Assembly: GCA_039819065.1 (NCBI GenBank)
Contig: JBCBSS010000022.1
Coordinates: forward strand, 1 to 63,861
Length of the DNA: 63,861 bases
Reading direction: 5' to 3'
Source of the DNA: JBCBSS01 sp039819065
GTDB lineage: Bacteria; Bacteroidota; Bacteroidia; Cytophagales; Cyclobacteriaceae
The notes under the pieces were generated by a model. That model searched no databases. It saw nothing but the letters and a program-made list of their open reading frames with translations, and was not told where the DNA came from. Position numbers and translations under genes: made by a program. Below are positions 59,272-63,861 of this stretch, piece after piece. The first letter of the stretch is position 1, and every line of letters begins with the position of its first letter.

Positions 59272-61491
59272 ATGGAACATCAGTTGAGCGAGCAGGCGGA
59301 ATTAGCGGCAAAGTATGTTAACACTACTAACAGCAACATATTTCTGACCGGCAAGGCGGGGACGGGTAAAACGACTTTCCTGAAGTACATTGTACAGCAT
59401 ACTTTCAAAAATACGGTCATAGCGGCACCAACAGGCATCGCGGCCATCAATGCGGGAGGCGTAACGCTACATTCTCTTCTACAACTACCCTTCGGCGCTT
59501 ACATCCCGGAGCACATCAACCTTGACCATACTGAGCTTGGAGACAGGTTAAACACACCCAAAACGGTTTTCGCCAACTATCGGCTCAACAAACAGAAACG
59601 ACAGCTGATTCAGGAAATAGAATTGCTGATCATCGATGAGGTGAGTATGCTGAGGGCAGACCTACTCGATTGTATCGATAGAATATTACGAGGTGCGCGC
59701 AAGAAACAGGAACCCTTTGGTGGCGTGCAGATTCTATTCATCGGGGATTTACTGCAATTGCCTCCGGTGGTCAAGGAAGCCGAGCTGAAATATCTTTCGA
59801 AATACTATTCTAGCACACACTTTTTCGCTGCACAAGTGATTCGGCAATCACCGTTAGTGCATATAGAACTTTCTAAAATATACCGGCAAAGCGATGAGGT
59901 ATTTGTAGACTTACTGAACAGGTTACGTTCCAATAAAATGTCGGCTAGTGATGTAGCGCATTTGAACAGCCACCACCAAAAGGACACCAGCGGCTTTCTG
60001 GAAAAACAGTATATCTACATCACCACGCACAACCACAAAGCAGATAAGATCAATCAGGATGCTTTGTCCAACCTGAAAGCTGAAACTGCCACTTATGAAG
60101 CTGATATCACTAATGACTTTCCTGAGTCGATGTACCCGACGCAGCCATCGCTGGCACTCAAGGAAGGGGCTCAGGTCATGTTCATTAAAAACGATACCAG
60201 TGCTGATAAGAAATACTTCAATGGCAAGATCGGCAAGGTAATCTCTCTTGAGGGTGACGCCATGTTGGTCAGGTGTGAAGGTAACGAAGAAGATATTGAA
60301 GTAGAAAAGCACCTTTGGGAGAATAAAAGATACAAGCTGGATCCGGAAACCAACGAAATTGACGAACGCACCATCGGCAGTTTCAAACAGTTTCCAGTGC
60401 GCCTAGCATGGGCCATCACGGTTCATAAAAGTCAGGGGCTGACGTTTGACAAAGCCATTTTAGACCTTTCTGGCACATTCGCACCCGGACAGATGTATGT
60501 GGCACTATCCAGACTGCGTTCATTGGATGGGTTGGTACTCTCCTCTCCTATCCCTAATACGGCCTTACACACTGAAGATGAGGTTTTAACCTTTGCAGAA
60601 AACAGACAGTCAACTGACAGTTTGCAAAATGAACTGTCATCAAATCAAAAGCAATACATACTGCAGCTCGCACAATCAGCTTTTAACTTCGCTCCTATAC
60701 AACGTGAACTTCATGATCACCTGAAAGGGTTTGACAAGGACGAAAACCGTTCTATCAAACAACAATATCTACCTTGGACTAAAGAACTAATTGAGGAAAC
60801 CGGAAAACTGAGGGAAGTTGGAGGCAAATTCTATAAACAGATTCTGAGTATCGCCAATAGCAATACTGAATATCTAACCCTGCTGGGTGATAGGCTACTC
60901 AAGGCCCAAACTTACTTTTCTGACCAGATAAGCACACTTCAGCAACGAATCGCAACGCACTTCAAAGAAGTGAGCAAACAGACGAAGGTCAAAACCTACT
61001 TGAAGGAGATCAAAGCCATAGAATCCCTCTACCACAAACAAGGCAAATCCATTCTGACCATTCAACTATTGGTACAAGAGGCGGTACATGGCAGAATACT
61101 GGACAAGTCACTGGTCAAATCCAATAGCTCGGATGTGGATCGACCAAAACTCGAGAAAGCACCCAAAACGCCTACGGCTGAAGTATCTTTTGGCTTGTAC
61201 AAAGCAGGTAAAAGCATAGAGGAAATAGCGGAGGAAAGGTCTTTGACACCTGGTACAATTTCCGGTCACCTTGCCCAATACATAGCGACGGGTGAGATCA
61301 AGGCCACCGAATTGATCGATGAAGAGAAGTTGAACAATATCGTCACCGTGGCGGAGACTATCAAAAGCCACTCGTTGGGTGAGATCAAATACCGCTTGGG
61401 CGATGAGTATGGGTATGAAGATATCAAAATCGCCATGGCTCACTTAAGGCATGTCAACGCTTCAGAAAAGACGGATAAAGAGGAGGATTAG
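59272..61491 (+). CDS. Pif1/RecD2-like helicase with C-terminal HTH_40 region
   Basis: 739 residues. Superfamily-1B helicase: Walker A GKAGTGKT at 27-34, APTGIAAINAGGVTLHS (motif Ia), LLIIDEVSMLRADLLD (Walker B), GDLLQLPPV (motif III), IYRQSDEVFVDLLNRLR (motif IV) and WAITVHKSQGLTFDKAILDL with YVALSRLRSLDGL (motifs V-VI). The C-terminal 160 residues (about 580-735; FGLYKAGKSIEEIAEERSLTPGTISGHLAQYI) are a helix-turn-helix of the HTH_40 kind also found on RecQ. It should unwind DNA 5' to 3' in replication or repair. Single gene behind a good promoter. Confidence 0.92.
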   Translation: MEHQLSEQAELAAKYVNTTNSNIFLTGKAGTGKTTFLKYIVQHTFKNTVIAAPTGIAAINAGGVTLHSLLQLPFGAYIPEHINLDHTELGDRLNTPKTVFANYRLNKQKRQLIQEIELLIIDEVSMLRADLLDCIDRILRGARKKQEPFGGVQILFIGDLLQLPPVVKEAELKYLSKYYSSTHFFAAQVIRQSPLVHIELSKIYRQSDEVFVDLLNRLRSNKMSASDVAHLNSHHQKDTSGFLEKQYIYITTHNHKADKINQDALSNLKAETATYEADITNDFPESMYPTQPSLALKEGAQVMFIKNDTSADKKYFNGKIGKVISLEGDAMLVRCEGNEEDIEVEKHLWENKRYKLDPETNEIDERTIGSFKQFPVRLAWAITVHKSQGLTFDKAILDLSGTFAPGQMYVALSRLRSLDGLVLSSPIPNTALHTEDEVLTFAENRQSTDSLQNELSSNQKQYILQLAQSAFNFAPIQRELHDHLKGFDKDENRSIKQQYLPWTKELIEETGKLREVGGKFYKQILSIANSNTEYLTLLGDRLLKAQTYFSDQISTLQQRIATHFKEVSKQTKVKTYLKEIKAIESLYHKQGKSILTIQLLVQEAVHGRILDKSLVKSNSSDVDRPKLEKAPKTPTAEVSFGLYKAGKSIEEIAEERSLTPGTISGHLAQYIATGEIKATELIDEEKLNNIVTVAETIKSHSLGEIKYRLGDEYGYEDIKIAMAHLRHVNASEKTDKEED

Positions 61492-61533
61492 CTCTTATAT
61501 TTGGCACTAAAACGTCTTTGTGTTTCGGCAGGA

Positions 61534-61638
61534 GTCATTTCGATCAGTCAGCCGACTGAGAGAAATCTCTCTTGAATTCCAATTATACTAGCCAGAAAGA
61601 TAGATTTCTCTCCCGATAGCTATCGGGATCTAAATGAC
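61534..61638. repeat. Interspersed intergenic repeat (GTCATTTCGA family)
   Basis: It begins GTCATTTCGA and ends TAAATGAC, the inverted form. It contains GAGAAATCTCTC facing AGATTTCTCTC and the perfect palindrome CCCGATAGCTATCGGG (61612-61627). The rest of 61492-61841 shows no gene. Confidence 0.65.
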
Positions 61639-61841
61639 CCAGAACAGATTTTGAGATACTCATCAGACAGTGTCACATCAACACTTTCATGAAAGGGAAG
61701 TAAGGTTTATAACTTTTCCACCATGAAAAACCGAAGTCATAAAGCAAACATCCCAATTTCGCTATTCTACTTGACGTCTTAATCTGGCATGTGGCCTAAA
61801 TCGCTTGCTTCCTGATTGGGCACAAAGTATTTTTAGTTGAT

Positions 61842-63458
61842 ATGTTGAATACAATCAGAAAATGGCTTTTGCTTATCATTTGGCTTTGTCCTTTGCTATC
61901 GGTTGCTCAAAGCGATCGTCGGTCTGATAGTCTGTTACAAGTGCTTGATGCGCAATCGGGTGGTATTGAGGCACATGAATTCTACATAGATGCCTTCTTC
62001 GATTATATCTATAGTGATCCTGATTTGGCCTATGGGATGGCCGAAAAGCTATACCAACGCGCTAAGGTGAATAACGACAACGCTGGAATAGCCAGTTATA
62101 CCAATCTATTAGGTGTAGCCAACCTGGAAACCAATCACTACGATGTAGCACTGGTCAACTTTCTTGAAAGTATAGCATTGAGCGAAAAGCTCGGTATGTT
62201 CTCTCAGCAAGCCTCTACCTTGAGTAATATCGCCATTCTATATGCCGAAGTGGATGACTATCAACAGTCTATCAGGTATGCCAAAGAAGCCTTCGACATT
62301 TATAAGCTTCATACTAAGGATAGTGCCAAAATGGCGCGTATCTGGAATAATTTAGGCACTTTTTATATCCGTGGGGGCATCTATGATAGTGCCTTTGTTT
62401 ACCTCGATTCAGCCATTACTTATCGCAGGCAACCGGGCATGGAAAAAGACCTCAATAACTCCATCCAAAACCTCGGTATCTTAAAGGCCAAACAGCAACA
62501 ATGGGATGAGGCATTGGTATTGCTGGATTCTACACGGTCTTATTTCGAAAAAATTGGTTTCACACTGGCTGTGGCTGAAAACGACCTTGAGCAAGGGTCA
62601 GTATACATTGCACAAAAAAAGTATGAACAAGCCAGACAAAAACTGCTTCCTGCCCTTGATGTATTCAACTCCATTAAAGCTTATGATTTCGGAGAAAGGG
62701 CGCTGAAAGGCCTAGCGGATCTTTACTATAGAACGGGTGATTACGAACAGAGCCTGATCTATTATAAGCAATACCAAACGTTGAGGGAAGAAGTTGTCAG
62801 TGCCAGGGAAGTATCAGAGGTTGCTCGCATCAAGCTTCAATATGAAGAGGAAAAGCGTCGTAATCTTATGGCTCTGGCCTCCAAAGAGCATGAGCTGTCT
62901 TTGGTTTGGCGCAATGCGCTGATCATCGGTATCGTAACCATAGCGCTCATCTTAGCCTTGACTTATTACAATTTGCGCACGCGATATCAACGGAATAAGC
63001 TAAGGCTGGAGATCAATCAGGTGAAGTTGGAAGAGAAAAATAAAGAAGTAGCTACAGTGGCACTGCAACTGACTGAAAAAAGCTCTTTTCTGAATGAGGT
63101 CGTTGACAAAATGAATCAAGCGGCCAAAAATGCCGTGCCGGAAAATAAAGCTTTCATCAGAAGAGTGATCAACTCTGTCAAGCAACATGCCAATCTCGAA
63201 AGGGATTGGGAAACTTTTCAAAGGTCATTCATGGAAATCAATCAAGATTTCTATGATAAGATCAAGGCGCAATATCCGAATGTAAGCCCTAATGACCTCA
63301 AGCTGTGTGCATTGCTTAGACTGAACTTCACTTCCAAGGAAGTGGCGAGTACGCTTGGGCTTTCTACAGATGGTGTAAAGAAGGCAAGGCACCGGCTCCG
63401 CGCTAAGCTGAACCTTAATACAGAGGATAACCTGGTGGATTTTTTAATGAAACTTTAG
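61842..63458 (+). CDS. TPR sensor protein with membrane helix and HTH output
   Basis: 538 residues. Signal or anchor sequence (about 1-22), periplasmic TPR repeats (about 30-310; TNLLGVANLETNHYDVALVNFLES, STLSNIAILYAEVDDYQQSIRYAKEAF, KGLADLYYRTGDYEQSLIYYKQY), a membrane helix (about 353-371), a coiled coil and a C-terminal LuxR-like helix-turn-helix (about 475-538; LRLNFTSKEVASTLGLSTDGVKKARHRLRAKL). It is a one-piece membrane regulator of a common Bacteroidota type. It lies 160 bases before the gene for a small double-glycine-leader protein, which it may control. Confidence 0.87.
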   Translation: MLNTIRKWLLLIIWLCPLLSVAQSDRRSDSLLQVLDAQSGGIEAHEFYIDAFFDYIYSDPDLAYGMAEKLYQRAKVNNDNAGIASYTNLLGVANLETNHYDVALVNFLESIALSEKLGMFSQQASTLSNIAILYAEVDDYQQSIRYAKEAFDIYKLHTKDSAKMARIWNNLGTFYIRGGIYDSAFVYLDSAITYRRQPGMEKDLNNSIQNLGILKAKQQQWDEALVLLDSTRSYFEKIGFTLAVAENDLEQGSVYIAQKKYEQARQKLLPALDVFNSIKAYDFGERALKGLADLYYRTGDYEQSLIYYKQYQTLREEVVSAREVSEVARIKLQYEEEKRRNLMALASKEHELSLVWRNALIIGIVTIALILALTYYNLRTRYQRNKLRLEINQVKLEEKNKEVATVALQLTEKSSFLNEVVDKMNQAAKNAVPENKAFIRRVINSVKQHANLERDWETFQRSFMEINQDFYDKIKAQYPNVSPNDLKLCALLRLNFTSKEVASTLGLSTDGVKKARHRLRAKLNLNTEDNLVDFLMKL

Positions 63459-63618
63459 GAAGTCAAGTTACTGGTTATCAATGTATTGAAACCAATGTAC
63501 ACCCAAAGTACACCTACCTATTCCAGCCCGGAACCTATTGTCTACCCACGAAAAATGGGTACCTAAATCTTGGTTGCTAAGTTTGAATCACTAACGAATT
63601 TTCAAACTTAAACTTAGA

Positions 63619-63861
63619 ATGACGATGAAAGTATTATCTAAAAAAGAGCAAGCCGAGCTTCAAGGAGGTTTTGGCTTTAACAAGAACGTTAATATCTCAT
63701 ACGAGCCAATCGATCTCAGTGTGGATATTGAAATTGATATTAACCAAGACATTACCCTAAATCTTCCATCTACGGGCGGCTTTAGTGATACTACCACTAC
63801 AGTGATAGAAACCTGGTCCACTTTCACAGTAAACGTTATCTTGTCCGAAATTAAGGTTTCC
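63619..63861 (+). CDS. Small double-glycine-leader protein, partial (cut by window end)
   Basis: 81 codons stay open from ATG 63619 (or ATG 63625) to the window end. The leader MKVLSKKEQAELQGG matches the double-glycine consensus L-S-x-x-E-L-x-x-I-x-G-G: L-12, S-11, E-8, L-4, G-2, G-1, with Gln instead of Leu at -7. The following FGFNKNVNISYEP and an Asp/Ile-rich then Thr-rich stretch would be the exported part. Such leaders are cut by C39-peptidase ABC exporters; none is inside the window. A TAAGTTTG element at 63578 may be the -7 promoter box, without a clear -33 partner. Confidence 0.72.
   Translation, partial: MTMKVLSKKEQAELQGGFGFNKNVNISYEPIDLSVDIEIDINQDITLNLPSTGGFSDTTTTVIETWSTFTVNVILSEIKVS

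Noticed and set aside
56488..61491. Possible defence island (caspase plus helicase)
   Set aside because: The two genes are 1 kb apart and separated by repeats, with their own promoter and terminator. The caspase has a signal peptide, and the helicase looks like a housekeeping Pif1-type with HTH_40.

Overview
The window looks like chromosome from a free-living member of the Bacteroidota, probably a marine Cytophagales-type bacterium (Fulvivirga/Roseivirga/Reichenbachiella-like; the genus is a guess). Supporting signs are a type IX secretion sorting tail on a glycosidase, a gliding-motility-type C-terminal domain, an ECF sigma/FecR/TonB receptor/DUF4249 set, membrane-bound LytTR and AraC regulators, TPR-HTH sensors, DUF4407, DUF2911, a Chlamydia/Bacteroidota-style V-type ATPase operon, weak Shine-Dalgarno sites and one good TTG-N18-TAnnTTTG promoter. 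No rRNA, tRNA, prophage, transposase or CRISPR array was seen.

Layout. 0-4 kb: two small membrane proteins, a tandem pair of unrecognised paralogues, a Crp/Fnr regulator and a STAS-like protein. 4-10 kb: a minus-strand signalling cluster (LOV-GAF histidine kinase, PAS kinase, single-domain response regulator, REC-PAS kinase) divergent from a membrane LytTR regulator; the LOV domain predicts blue-light sensing. 10-20 kb: exported DinB-like protein, DUF2911/TPR protein, AraC regulator, glyoxalase-fold protein, then the sigma/FecR/TonB/DUF4249 uptake-signalling operon and DUF4407. 20-34 kb: Cache-HAMP-GAF sensor without an output domain, alginate-export-like porin, hydrolases, GH30-like secreted glycosidase, XRE regulator, acetyltransferase, and a large T9SS/CHU_C surface protein. 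34-42 kb: M48 and M23 peptidases, FAH-family enzyme, Bcp peroxiredoxin, pirin, a divergent GAPDH and a thiolase.

43-52.5 kb is the clearest functional block: two tandem-domain universal stress proteins bracket a seven-gene V-type ATPase operon (E, DUF2764, A, B, D, I, K) with overlapping or nearly abutting genes. Its K subunit keeps the residues used to bind Na+ in the Enterococcus rotor, and an FNR-like dyad plus a second perfect dyad lie upstream. I infer a stress- or low-oxygen-controlled cation-pumping ATPase.

53-64 kb: cupin; a MarR regulator and a DJ-1/SnoaL operon, each preceded by the identical 12-bp palindrome; a CHMI-like tautomerase; an exported TPR-caspase; a Pif1-like helicase; a TPR-HTH sensor; and, cut off by the window end, a small protein with a textbook double-glycine leader. 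Intergenic regions at 42-43.2, 52.5-53.6 and 58.3-59.2 kb are packed with hairpin repeats, duplications and inverted-repeat-bounded elements, plus one strongly structured candidate RNA at 42845-43042.
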